Positions 46,836 through 55,546 of a stretch of 64,000 nt of DNA are shown here, piece after piece. Source of the stretch: Neobacillus sp. SuZ13 (lineage in GTDB: Bacteria > Bacillota > Bacilli > Bacillales > Cytobacillaceae); NCBI RefSeq assembly GCF_030123365.1, contig NZ_CP126107.1:3209501-3273500 (forward strand), given 5' to 3'. A program made the translations under genes and the position numbers. Numbering within the stretch: position 1 is the stretch's first letter; every line of letters begins with the position of its first letter. The notes under the pieces are model-generated. The model searched no databases, was not told the origin of the DNA, and saw nothing but the letters and a program-made list of their open reading frames with translations.

Positions 46836-48194
46836 TCATGCTGCAAATACTAGTAATAGCCATAAGTATAAGCTAATGAGTGTGAAGACCAATGTTGCAG
46901 GGATAACAACAATGGTAACTTTAATATATTCCAACCATGTTATTCTTATTTTATTCGTCTTTAAAATATGCATCCATAGGAGTGTTGCAAGAGTACCGAT
47001 TGGAAGGATTAGCGACCCTATATCACTTCCAATGATGTTTGATAAGTATACGGTTTTTGTTAATAACGGAGTTAGTTCCATATCGGTCAAGGCAAAAGTG
47101 GATATCATTAAGGCTGGATGATTGTTAAAGATATTTGAGAGAAAGGCAGTGATTGCCCCCATGGTTAAACTTGCATGAAACAAACTGCCATTAACAATTG
47201 GTTTTAAATAGCTTAATAGAAGTTGGGATAATCCAATATTGTGTAATCCGTAGATGATGACATACATACTAAAGGCGAAGATTAATATATGCCACGGTAT
47301 TTTTCCTGCTACGTCTTTTGGGTTTATCTTTAAATAAACCCATCTCCAAATCAATAAGATTATAGAACCACACACAGCAACCAAGGAGACTGAGATGCCA
47401 ATAAAGGAAGCGACGAAAAGACTAATCCTTACAAGGAAAACGAAGATAAGCATATAGATCATGAGTTTCTTTTGTTGGTCAAATAAGCTTTCTGACCCTT
47501 GTTGGAGTGGATGGTATGGGCGGTTTTTTTGCAGTGGGATTGAGTAGGAGTGGAAGCGGATTTCTGTTGGAATATCTTTCTTGAATACAAGGTATAAAAG
47601 ATAGGATAAAAATAGTAATCCTAGTACTCCAGGAACAAACATCATTTCCGTTTGAAGATACAAATCCATACCAATGATTTTCAATGCAATTAGATTAACG
47701 ATATTACTTACACCGATTGGTGCGCTTGAGGCAGTCGCAATTAACGCACCACTTAATAAGAATGGAATCTTCTGCCGGTTCTTTAACTTCAAATTATTTA
47801 AGATTAAAATCAATATCGGTGTTGTTATTAATATACTTCCATCGTTGTTAAAAAATAGAGTCATTAAAAAGCAAAGTAATAAGGTATTCCAAAATAATCG
47901 TATACCGGACCCCTTTGAGAGCTTTAACATTAAAGCAGCTGTCCAACTAAAAAAGCCAAAACTTTCGAGTACGATCGCCATAACGATTGTCGCGATAATA
48001 GTAATTGCTGCCCCAGTAACCTTTGAACTTATGTCAAGTAAATCTCCGATCGAAACGCTTCCACTTAGAAAAACGAGAATGGCCCCTAATGCAGCTGGAA
48101 TTGCTTCGTTTAAATTTTTGGGACGGATAAAGATCAGGACCATTGTCAGGATAAAAGCAAAGATGGTGATAATTATCGTCGATTGATGGTACAT
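46836..48194 (-). CDS. ArsB/NhaD-type (ion transporter superfamily) membrane permease
   Basis: The 452-residue protein has about eleven hydrophobic helices. FNNDGSILITTPILILI and the later FNNHPALMISTFAL are the paired discontinuous-helix motifs of the IT superfamily; ASSAPIGVSNIVNLIA lies between them. It resembles ArsB-family arsenite or anion permeases (B. subtilis YdfA). No arsR or arsC is nearby, so arsenic resistance is not secure. Confidence 0.82.
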   Translation of the reverse strand: MYHQSTIIITIFAFILTMVLIFIRPKNLNEAIPAALGAILVFLSGSVSIGDLLDISSKVTGAAITIIATIVMAIVLESFGFFSWTAALMLKLSKGSGIRLFWNTLLLCFLMTLFFNNDGSILITTPILILILNNLKLKNRQKIPFLLSGALIATASSAPIGVSNIVNLIALKIIGMDLYLQTEMMFVPGVLGLLFLSYLLYLVFKKDIPTEIRFHSYSIPLQKNRPYHPLQQGSESLFDQQKKLMIYMLIFVFLVRISLFVASFIGISVSLVAVCGSIILLIWRWVYLKINPKDVAGKIPWHILIFAFSMYVIIYGLHNIGLSQLLLSYLKPIVNGSLFHASLTMGAITAFLSNIFNNHPALMISTFALTDMELTPLLTKTVYLSNIIGSDIGSLILPIGTLATLLWMHILKTNKIRITWLEYIKVTIVVIPATLVFTLISLYLWLLLVFAA

Positions 48195-48440
48195 AAAAAT
48201 TTATTTACTCCCTTCACTTAAGGTTCCTTAATGATTTTCCGTTTTTTATCTTGTCCTTTGCTTCATAGTACGTCCTAATATGAATGCTTGTTCTAAACGA
48301 ATGTCTCGTATATCGATAAATCAGCATTTAACTAGAAATTTTTTTTAGAAATCGACCTATATTTTTACCTATTTTAAGAAAAAAACGCATCTTGGCTAAT
48401 GCTTTTTGTTTTGTTTATGTATCAATTAATTAAAAATAAA

Positions 48441-48463
48441 ACCGATACTCTTTAAGTATCGGT
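48441..48463 (-). terminator. terminator of the Ser/Gly-rich coat gene
   Basis: ACCGATAC pairs with GTATCGGT (7-nt loop) and is followed by TTTATTTTT in the minus direction. It lies downstream of the TAA at 48483-48481. Confidence 0.85.
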
Positions 48464-48513
48464 CGCTTATAAATATGCGTTTAACCTTTTGGTCCACTTC
48501 CACCACTGCTGCC

Positions 48514-50082
48514 TTAGCTGCCGCTGCTGCTAGAGCTACTGCTGCTGCCAGTGCTGCTACTGCCAGTGCTGCTGCTGCCAGTGCTGCTACTGCCAGTGCT
48601 GCTACTGCCAGTGCTGCTGCTGCCAGTGCTGCTGCTGCCAGTGCTGCTGCTGCCAGTGCTGCTACTGCCAGTGCTGCTGCTGCCAGTGCTGCTACTGCCA
48701 GTGCTGCTACTGCCAGTGCTGCTACTGCCAGTGCTGCTGCTGCCAGTGCTGCTGCTGCCAGAACTTCCGCTGCTGCTGCTGCTTGAGCTGCCTGAACTGC
48801 CTGAACTGCCTGAACTGCCCTGTTGTCCTTTTAATCCTTTAATTCCTTTAATTCCTTTAATTCCTTTAAATCCTTTTGGTATTTTACTATTGCTACTACC
48901 TGAGCTGCTACCTGAGCTGCTACCTGAGCTGCTACCTGAGCTGCTGCCTGAGCCGCTGCCTGAGCCGCTGCCTGAGCCGCTGCCTGAGCCGCTGCCTGAG
49001 CCGCTGCCTGAGCCGCTGCCAGTGCTGCTGCCTGAGCTGCTGCCAGTGCTGCTGCCTGAGCTGCTGCCAGTGCCACTGCCAGTGCTGCTACCAGTGCTGC
49101 TGCCTGAGCTGCTACCAGTGCTGCTACCTGAGCTGCTGCCAGTGCTGCTACCTGAGCTGCTGCCAGTGCTGCTACTTGAGGTGCTGCCAGTGCTGCTACT
49201 TGAGGTGCTACCAGTGCTACTACTTGAGGTGCTGCCAGTGCTGCTACTTGAGGTACTGCCAGTGCTGCTACTTGAGGTGCTGCCAGTGCTACTGCCAGTG
49301 TTACTGCCAGTGCTGCTACCAGTGCTGCTACCAGTGCTGCTGCCAGTGCTGCTGCCAGTGCTGCTGCCAGTGCTGCTGCCAGTGCTGCTGCCAGTGCTGC
49401 TGCCAGTGCTGCTACCAGTGCTGCTGCCAGTGCTGCTGCCAGTGCTGCTACCAGTGCTGCTGCCAGTGCTGCTTCCTGTGCTTCCACTTCCAGAACTACC
49501 GCTGCTACCTGAGCTGCTGCTACCAGAACTGCTGCCGCTGCTGCCTTGTTGACCTTTAAATCCTTTAAATCCTTTAAAACCTTTTGGTATTTTACTACTG
49601 CCTGAGCCACCGCTGCTTGAGCTGCCACCGCTGCTTGAACTGCCACCGCTGCTTGAACTGCCACCGCTGCTTGAACTGCCACCGCTGCTTGAACTGCCAC
49701 CGCTGCTTGAACTGCCACTGCTGCTTGAGCTGCCGCTGCTGCTTGAGCTACTGCTGCTTGAGCTACTGCTGCTGCTGCTTGAGCTGCCGCTAGTGCCACT
49801 GCCAGTGTTTCCGCTGGTGCCACTGCCAGTGTTTCCGCTGGTGCCACTGCCAGTGCTTTCGCTGGTGCTACTACCAGTGCTTTCGCTGGTGCTACTACCA
49901 GTGCTTTCGCTGGTGCTACTACCCGTGTTACAAACAGTGCTTCCACTGGCAGATCCTGTACTATCTGACGTTGACTTATTGCTGCTCTCTTTTTTACCTA
50001 CAGGATTGTTATCTAAAAAGCCAAATAAACCATTTTCTTTAGCTTGTGAAAGTAAATGCTCAATATCAAGCTTTAGTACCAT
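48514..50082 (-). CDS. Ser/Gly/Thr-rich repeat protein with Gly-x-Lys triplets, probable CotG-like coat protein
   Basis: The 522-residue product has a unique head (MVLKLDIEHLLSQAKENGLF, residues 1-20), then almost only Ser, Gly and Thr: SES-TG units, a poly-Ser block, SSGG units, a long STGS array, SGSG and SSG stretches, and a final SSTG array. Two islands, at about residues 159-178 and 396-420, read IPKG followed by GFK or GIK triplets and GQQGSSG. There is no signal peptide. It lies divergent from cotH, as cotG does in B. subtilis, so it may be a CotH kinase substrate. Other long frames here are repeat shadows. Unlike CotG, it has few Lys/Arg outside the islands. Confidence 0.72.
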   Translation of the reverse strand: MVLKLDIEHLLSQAKENGLFGFLDNNPVGKKESSNKSTSDSTGSASGSTVCNTGSSTSESTGSSTSESTGSSTSESTGSGTSGNTGSGTSGNTGSGTSGSSSSSSSSSSSSSSSSSGSSSSSGSSSSGGSSSSGGSSSSGGSSSSGGSSSSGGSSSSGGSGSSKIPKGFKGFKGFKGQQGSSGSSSGSSSSGSSGSSGSGSTGSSTGSSTGSSTGSSTGSSTGSSTGSSTGSSTGSSTGSSTGSSTGSSTGSSTGSSTGSNTGSSTGSTSSSSTGSTSSSSTGSTSSSSTGSTSSSSTGSTSSSSTGSSSGSSTGSSSGSSTGSSSGSSTGSSTGSGTGSSSGSSTGSSSGSSTGSGSGSGSGSGSGSGSGSGSGSGSGSSSGSSSGSSSGSSSGSSNSKIPKGFKGIKGIKGIKGLKGQQGSSGSSGSSGSSSSSSSGSSGSSSTGSSSTGSSSTGSSSTGSSSTGSSSTGSSSTGSSSTGSSSTGSSSTGSSSTGSSSTGSSSTGSSSTGSSSSSSSSGS

Positions 50083-50253
50083 TTTCCCACCACTTTCCTA
50101 AACATTTTTTCTTTTCTATTTCAGATTATGATGATTTCATCTATTTGACATAGACAATCATATATTTTTTTAGTCTGATATTTTTTAAGTTATTCACACA
50201 TTCGCTTGTGTGGATGCATATATCTAGAAAAAATATGACTTAGGAGAATTCAA

Positions 50254-51339
50254 GTGTTAAAATATGAAATTTTAATTAATCCCAAGTGGTTAAGAAAATT
50301 GGATAACGACATTTGGAATGATGAATTAGTACCAGCGATATTAAAAATAGGTGAAGATCGTATTAGTATTAAAGTAGCTTATCGAGGTAACGTAATAAGG
50401 GATAAGAAAAAAAAATCCTATCGCATAGTGTTTCAAAAGCCGTTCAAGGTTAATGGGGCTCATGAAATTCACCTCAATGCAGAATTTTCAGACGTATCAT
50501 TAAGCAGGAATAAATTATCGCTTGATTTCTTTGATCGAATAGGCGTCATCTCTCCACACTCGCAGCATGTTATGTTGTATATCAATGGATATAAAAAGGG
50601 TATTTACTTAGAAATTGAATCCTTTGATCAATATCTTCTGGAAAAGAGAAAATTGCCGGATGGAGCTATTATTTATGCAACCAACAATCGAGCAAATTTC
50701 TCCTTATTAACTAAGAAAAAAGAAATAAAAAAAAGGTTGGATCAAGGATACACATTAAAATACGGAGATCAAGAGGATATTCATGATTTACGTAACTTTA
50801 TTGCCATGATTAATGCGTTAAATAATGAAGATTTTGCAAAAGAAATTCCAAAAGTATTGGATATAGAGAAATACTTAAGATGGGTAGCTGGAGCGGTATG
50901 TGTTCAAAATTATGATGGTTTTATCCATAATTATGCATTATATAAAAATAGTGAAACAGGGCTTTATGAAATTTCTCCTTGGGATTATGATGGAACCTGG
51001 GGAAGAAATCTTCACGGAAGAAAACTTGATTATGACTATGTTCCATTAACTGGATATAACACACTTTCTGCAAGACTTTTCCACTTTCCACAATTTAGAA
51101 ACCTTTATAATGAAATTTTAACAAGTATTCTAGAAAACGATTTTACTCTGGATGTTCAAAAACCTATAATTGATGGCTTATTCGAAACCTTAAAACCACA
51201 CATTAGTCTAGATCCGTTTGTAAATTCTACAGCTGATACCCTTGAACAAGAAAAAAAGGTTTATTTTAATTTTATAAAAAAAAGAAATGCTTATCTAAAA
51301 AAAGAATTAAAATCATTTTTTAAAGTGAAGAGTATATGA
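50254..51339 (+). CDS. cotH: spore coat protein kinase CotH
   Basis: The 361-residue CotH-family protein has the atypical-kinase landmarks: a basic strand region (KSYRIVFQKPF), KKGIYLEIESFDQYLL, and the active-site region NYDGFIHNYALYKN followed by SPWDYDGTWGRN with its metal-binding Asp. CotH phosphorylates Ser in CotB and CotG and controls outer-coat assembly. The GTG start has AGGAG seven bases upstream. The Ser-rich protein lies divergent upstream and two CotB-like proteins downstream, an unusually complete kinase/substrate set. A terminator overlaps its stop. Confidence 0.93.
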   Translation: MLKYEILINPKWLRKLDNDIWNDELVPAILKIGEDRISIKVAYRGNVIRDKKKKSYRIVFQKPFKVNGAHEIHLNAEFSDVSLSRNKLSLDFFDRIGVISPHSQHVMLYINGYKKGIYLEIESFDQYLLEKRKLPDGAIIYATNNRANFSLLTKKKEIKKRLDQGYTLKYGDQEDIHDLRNFIAMINALNNEDFAKEIPKVLDIEKYLRWVAGAVCVQNYDGFIHNYALYKNSETGLYEISPWDYDGTWGRNLHGRKLDYDYVPLTGYNTLSARLFHFPQFRNLYNEILTSILENDFTLDVQKPIIDGLFETLKPHISLDPFVNSTADTLEQEKKVYFNFIKKRNAYLKKELKSFFKVKSI

Positions 51340-51363
51340 AATTTAATCATATACTTTTTTTTT
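51331..51363 (+). terminator. terminator of cotH
   Basis: AGTATATGA pairs with TCATATACT and is followed by nine T. Confidence 0.88.
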
Positions 51364-51477
51364 GCCTATTTTTTTCTAAAACAGGAAAAAAAGGCTACTT
51401 TATTAGTACAACATCATACCGTGATACATATAGATGCAGTGTAAATGTTTATTAATTTGAAGGAGGAAAAGATTTTT

Positions 51478-51966
51478 ATGAATAGAGACATGATGAAGTC
51501 TTTAGTGGGTAAAATTGTTAAGATTGATCGTGGTGGTCCAGAATCAAGAATAGGTAAATTATTGGATGTTTATGATGACCATCTCGTCCTTCTTACAGAA
51601 GATGATGGTGTTGTATACTACTGCACACATCATATTAAAAGTGTAACGGAGAATGCAAAGGATCAGTTAACTTTCGATATTGAGGTTCCTGAAGAATTCG
51701 ACTTTAAAAAAGCAGATAATTTTCAGGGGATGTTATCTTCCTTAATGTACCAATGGGTCAAAATTAATCGTGGAGGTCCAGAGAAATTAGAAGGTGTATT
51801 GGGCGAAGTAAATAATGATTATGTTTCTTTAATCAATAAAGAAGAAATCGTACGCCTCTCGATGTTCCACATTAAAAATATTAGCTACGGATTAAAAATT
51901 GAAAAGCCTGAAGAAGAAGAGGCTGAAGCACAAGGTAATGGTAAAAGCGAAAACAAGAAAAAATAA
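51478..51966 (+). CDS. CotB-like spore coat protein without Ser-rich tail
   Basis: The 162-residue protein repeats the CotB N-terminal module twice: IVKIDRGGPESRIGKLLDVYDD with YYCTHHIKSVTE, and VKINRGGPEKLEGVLGEVNND with LSMFHIKNISYG (cited in pieces). RGGPE and HIKSI are CotB hallmarks. It stops after a short acidic/Lys tail (EEEEAEAQGNGKSENKKK), lacking the long Ser/Lys region that CotH phosphorylates. GGAGG precedes ATG 51478; the frame is open 11 codons further up. It sits between cotH and the larger CotB-like gene. Confidence 0.85.
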   Translation: MNRDMMKSLVGKIVKIDRGGPESRIGKLLDVYDDHLVLLTEDDGVVYYCTHHIKSVTENAKDQLTFDIEVPEEFDFKKADNFQGMLSSLMYQWVKINRGGPEKLEGVLGEVNNDYVSLINKEEIVRLSMFHIKNISYGLKIEKPEEEEAEAQGNGKSENKKK

Positions 51967-51967
51967 A

Positions 51968-52003
51968 AACCATATCGCTTCTCATTAGAGAAGCGATATG
52001 GTT
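51968..52003 (+). other. perfect 16-bp hairpin between the two cotB-like genes
   Basis: AACCATATCGCTTCTC and its exact complement flank a 4-nt loop. There is no T run, so a termination role is doubtful; an RNA-processing or stability hairpin is possible. Confidence 0.75.
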
Positions 52004-52024
52004 ATCTCTAAGGAGGACTTTTAA

Positions 52025-53593
52025 ATGGGTTTAGATAAAATCTCATCCTCATTGGATTTATTATTAGGCTACAATGTAAATCTATATATAGGTGAGGAGA
52101 TGGTTACTGGTAAACTGATTGGTGTAGAGAGAGATCACATCATCATGGAAGACGAAAATAATTATGTCTTTTATTATAGTTTTGAACAGATTCAAGCCAT
52201 CACAAAAAATACGAAACTATTTCAGAGTGAAGAAACAACAACCGATTTTTTAAGAACACAAAGTTTAACTGAGGTGTTAAACTCCTTCAAAAATTCTTGG
52301 GTATCTGTTCTATGCGTAAATAAACAAAAATTTAGTGGCATAGTGAGCGTGGTGGATGAAGATTTTGCAACACTTATAGATGGAGAAGAAAAAATCTTAA
52401 TAAAATTAAACCAAATTACTAATATTTTAAAAGGGTACATTAATGACCAAGCAACAAACGCGGAATCAACTAATGCTAGTTCGCAAAGCAATTCAAAATC
52501 ATCATCATCATCATCATCATCTTCATCATCATCCGGAAGCAGTGGTAACAAATCTAAGAGTAAATCATCATCTTCATCTTCATCATCATCATCCGGAAGT
52601 AGTGGTAACAAATCTAAGAGTAAATCATCATCTTCATCTTCATCATCATCATCCGGAAGCAGTGGTAACAAATCTAAGAGTAAATCATCATCTTCATCTT
52701 CATCATCATCAACCGGAAGCAGTGGTAACAAATCTAAGAAAAAATCATCATCATCATCATCATCATCAACCGGCAGCAGTAGTAACAAATCTAAGAAAAA
52801 ATCATCATCAACTTCATCATCATCATCAACCGGAAGCAGTGGTAACAAATCTAAGAATAAATCTAATTCATCTTCCAAAAAAAGTGAAAACAAATCAAAG
52901 AATAAATCTGATTCATCATCCAAAAAAAGTGAGAACATTACAGTAAATTATTTAGACGTGTTCTCAAAGGAAGACAGCAGCGATTCTGCTAAATCTCCAT
53001 CATTAATGGAAAAAAGTGATGTGAAGCAAGAGGTTACTGATAAGTTAGAGGTAATCGAACCTAATAACACTACGGTCTGGTCACAGCCAATTAAAATTGA
53101 ATCTACAATGGTTCAAACCAAGGATGAAATTCCTACAAATATCTTTAAGTCAAAAAAATCTCACAAAAGTGAAAAGGACTCTTCAAAATCATCCGTTGAA
53201 ATGAGAACTAAGGATAATAAGTCTGAAGAAACAAAGTGGAGCAATACAAAAGATAACCATCAATCAGTGGGAATGAAATCAGAAAAAGAAACAGCAACTA
53301 TTGTAAATACTGAAAATAATCCAGCACCACCGTTTAAAATTCAACTGAATGAAGTAAGAACAACGAAAACACAAGAGACAGCAAATTCTGCCGCTTCACA
53401 AAACTTAGCATCGAAGAAGAAAGAACAAACAGTACCAGCTGAAACTACAAATAACAGCCAAAATGTATGGAAACAAAAAGAGCCAGAACAGAAGGTCCTT
53501 CGTTTTGCTGGTGAACCAGGAAATATTGACAACCAAAGAGCTTTCCCTTTTGCAGGATGGCCTAACAGAAACAATCGCGCAACTAGATTTTAA
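52025..53593 (+). CDS. cotB: CotB-like spore coat protein with Ser/Lys repeat tail
   Basis: The 522-residue protein starts with a CotB-type beta module (residues 1-140: LLGYNVNLYIGEEMVTGKLIGV, cut here at 22 to LLGYNVNLYIGEEMVTG; then FYYSFEQIQAITK). From about residue 155 to 305 it carries tandem 20-residue units of poly-Ser ending GSSGNKSKSK, encoded by 60-bp repeats of TCA/TCT codons, then SSKKSENKSKNKSD. This is equivalent to the SKR region of B. subtilis CotB, the CotH phosphorylation target. The C-terminal 200 residues are hydrophilic, ending FPFAGWPNRNNRATRF. AAGGAGG precedes the ATG. Confidence 0.88.
   Translation: MGLDKISSSLDLLLGYNVNLYIGEEMVTGKLIGVERDHIIMEDENNYVFYYSFEQIQAITKNTKLFQSEETTTDFLRTQSLTEVLNSFKNSWVSVLCVNKQKFSGIVSVVDEDFATLIDGEEKILIKLNQITNILKGYINDQATNAESTNASSQSNSKSSSSSSSSSSSSGSSGNKSKSKSSSSSSSSSSGSSGNKSKSKSSSSSSSSSSGSSGNKSKSKSSSSSSSSSTGSSGNKSKKKSSSSSSSSTGSSSNKSKKKSSSTSSSSSTGSSGNKSKNKSNSSSKKSENKSKNKSDSSSKKSENITVNYLDVFSKEDSSDSAKSPSLMEKSDVKQEVTDKLEVIEPNNTTVWSQPIKIESTMVQTKDEIPTNIFKSKKSHKSEKDSSKSSVEMRTKDNKSEETKWSNTKDNHQSVGMKSEKETATIVNTENNPAPPFKIQLNEVRTTKTQETANSAASQNLASKKKEQTVPAETTNNSQNVWKQKEPEQKVLRFAGEPGNIDNQRAFPFAGWPNRNNRATRF
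52493..52857 (+). repeat. 60-bp tandem repeat coding Ser-Lys units
   Basis: About six units, three of them nearly identical at exactly 60 bp, encode poly-Ser followed by GSSGNKSK. Later units shorten and change SKSK to SKKK or SKNK, showing decay and length change in whole codons. Confidence 0.9.
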
Positions 53594-53785
53594 ATTTATG
53601 AAATATAAATGGAAAATTGAATAAAAGTATTTGTTTATTCCCCAAATTTCCCCTGCTAAGACCCCCAAAACTCTATACAAATATGAGGTGGGCATTTCAA
53701 AACAAAGGATCTAAGATATCGATTAATTGTGTTTTCAGCCCTCCTCTATTTGTAAATGGGAAAACAAAGGAAAGGATGTGAGTAT

Positions 53786-54463
53786 ATGAAGTTGAAAGAT
53801 AATATCGGTAAATATATCAAATTAGAGATTTCAGGGAAGAAATTCATTAAAGGATTACTTATTGATGTAGGCAGCGATTTATGGGTTATTTTTAATGGAT
53901 ATGACTACCTTTACATTCCTGCTATACATTGCCAAAACTGGAGATATTTAACCCAAGATGAAATTAATAAGTTCGATGGAATTTCCCTTAATGACGAACC
54001 AGCACCTATTTATAATAATAACGAAGAAATCTCATTGCGAAAAACATTAACAGCCGCCAAAGGGATTTTTACAGAAATATATGTCACCAGTAATCAGGCT
54101 TTACATGGTTATATCATTAGTATTATGAATAATTATTTTGTTTTCTATTCGCCAATTTACAAAACCATGTTTATCTCCCTAAACCATTTAAAATGGTTAA
54201 TCCCATACACAAATAATCAACGTCCATACGGTCTAAGTAACGCAAATCTGCCAGTGAATCCAAGTAATATTACCTTTGCAAGATCATTTGAAGTTCAAAT
54301 TGAAAAGTTGACTGGGGAATTGATCGTCTTTAATATCGCGGAAAATGAAAATGTTATCGGAAAGGTAAAAGCGATTAAGGATAATTTTGTGGAATTAATT
54401 GGCCCAAAGGAAGATCCGGTCTTTATCAATCTTCAACATATTAAAACAATCCATATGACATAA
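53786..54463 (+). CDS. CotB-domain-like coat-associated protein
   Basis: The 225-residue protein seems built of three short beta modules similar to those of the upstream CotB-like proteins: IGKYIKLEISGKKFIKGLLIDV, given here as IGKYIKLEISGKKFIKG, with YLYIPAIHCQNWRYL; a middle ALHGYIISIMNNYFVFYS; and NVIGKVKAIKDNFVELIG with FINLQHIKTIHM. No Ser-rich tail. AAAGGATG precedes ATG 53786. Its place after the CotB genes suggests a coat role; the family is not certain. Confidence 0.65.
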   Translation: MKLKDNIGKYIKLEISGKKFIKGLLIDVGSDLWVIFNGYDYLYIPAIHCQNWRYLTQDEINKFDGISLNDEPAPIYNNNEEISLRKTLTAAKGIFTEIYVTSNQALHGYIISIMNNYFVFYSPIYKTMFISLNHLKWLIPYTNNQRPYGLSNANLPVNPSNITFARSFEVQIEKLTGELIVFNIAENENVIGKVKAIKDNFVELIGPKEDPVFINLQHIKTIHMT

Positions 54464-54529
54464 TTTCTTACATTAAGTTTTCTAGTGGGTAATTAGTAAA
54501 CAAGCACCAGATTTTTTTCAAAAAAAAAA

Positions 54530-54555
54530 CAGAGTGTCTGGAGACACTCTTTTTA
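54530..54555. terminator. bidirectional terminator
   Basis: AGAGTGTCT pairs with AGACACTCT (2-nt loop) with A and T runs on both sides, between convergent genes. Confidence 0.88.
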
Positions 54556-54589
54556 TTAGGAAGATTTTATAGCTTATTAAATTAACAAA

Positions 54590-55231
54590 CTATTTTTCTT
54601 TAACGAATGCTGTTTCTGGTTTATGGTTAAATGACAATAATTCGAATGCAATCCCATACAGGAAAGTAACAAGGAACATGGATCCAATCATATCGAAAAT
54701 GACATGCTGCTTAACAAACAGCGTTGAAATGATAATTAATGTCCCAATAATATGGATACATAAATGATGAATAACATGTTTATTTTTAATATGAAGTGAA
54801 GCAAGCATGATAGTAAATGTTGTAAGCACATGAATACTTGGGAAACAATTAAAAGGACGATCATGTGCATAAATCCATTGAACTAGATTATTAAAGAAAT
54901 TATCCCCTACAATGGTTGGTCTTGGAACTGTTGTTTGGAAAAAGAAATATATAACAAAACAAATTAATTCTCCCACAACAATTAATATTAACGTCTTCAG
55001 GTATACTTTTGTATCCTTAAAACAAAAGTATACAAGATACCCAAAGATATAAGCATACCAGATGATGTAGGGAATGATAAACACTGACAAAAACGGTATC
55101 GCATGGTCAATAGAAGTACTAATATCAATCGATCTATGTGAACGGGAATTTAATAATTCATATATTTTGGCCAAAGCGGGAATGACCAGCAAGAAAAGTA
55201 AGTAGGGAGCTCTTTTTATTATATTCTTCAA
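54590..55231 (-). CDS. PAP2-superfamily membrane phosphatase
   Basis: The 213-residue protein has about six hydrophobic helices. The PAP2 core reads VPRPTIVGDNFF, then AHDRPFNCFPSIHVLTTF with the catalytic His, and FVKQHVIFDMIGSM with the second His. It resembles the inositolphosphotransferase/Aur1-like branch. Substrates are probably lipid phosphates, and none is indicated by context. Confidence 0.85.
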   Translation of the reverse strand: MKNIIKRAPYLLFLLVIPALAKIYELLNSRSHRSIDISTSIDHAIPFLSVFIIPYIIWYAYIFGYLVYFCFKDTKVYLKTLILIVVGELICFVIYFFFQTTVPRPTIVGDNFFNNLVQWIYAHDRPFNCFPSIHVLTTFTIMLASLHIKNKHVIHHLCIHIIGTLIIISTLFVKQHVIFDMIGSMFLVTFLYGIAFELLSFNHKPETAFVKEK

Positions 55232-55546
55232 GTAAGTTCCCTCCTAAAAACAATTTGAAATTTCCTAGAATACTAACTTGAAAATGTCGAACACATTCCA
55301 TAATACCATAAAAATCGTGGAAATAAACATACTTTCCTAATTTCTAAAGAAAATTCACCTGGAAATCAAATTCCTTTTATGTCTTTAAATGGTGTTGTTC
55401 CATGGTGGCGTTATATGGTGTCAGGCACCAGTTGTGGACACTTTGGAGATTTGTCCGTCTCCAATGGACACTGACTTTAAAAAATGGAGAAACCATTGGT
55501 TTTTGGTTTCTCATGTTTGTTCCTTTTTTAGGTTTCCTTTAGCTTC
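55232..55546. other. intergenic region with terminator and a 13-bp interspersed sequence
   Basis: A stem gagaaacca / tggtttctc at about 55486-55512 with a T run in the minus direction ends the DUF2500 gene. At 55417-55429 lies GGTGTCAGGCACC, also found at 58415 and (inverted) 16328. Nearby gtccgtctccaatggaca repeats short complementary words. No gene is visible. Confidence 0.6.

Noticed and set aside
48475..50101. Several long overlapping frames on both strands across the Ser/Gly repeat (Leu/Pro-, Ala- and Cys-rich)
   Set aside because: A low-complexity repeat with a 9-bp basis keeps every frame open. Only the minus-strand frame from 50082 has a unique head, a ribosome site and a following terminator.
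52222..52946. Asp-rich and His-rich frames opposite or across the CotB tail repeat
   Set aside because: They are shadows of TCA/TCT repeats; they lack ribosome sites and the CotB module reads through in the other frame.
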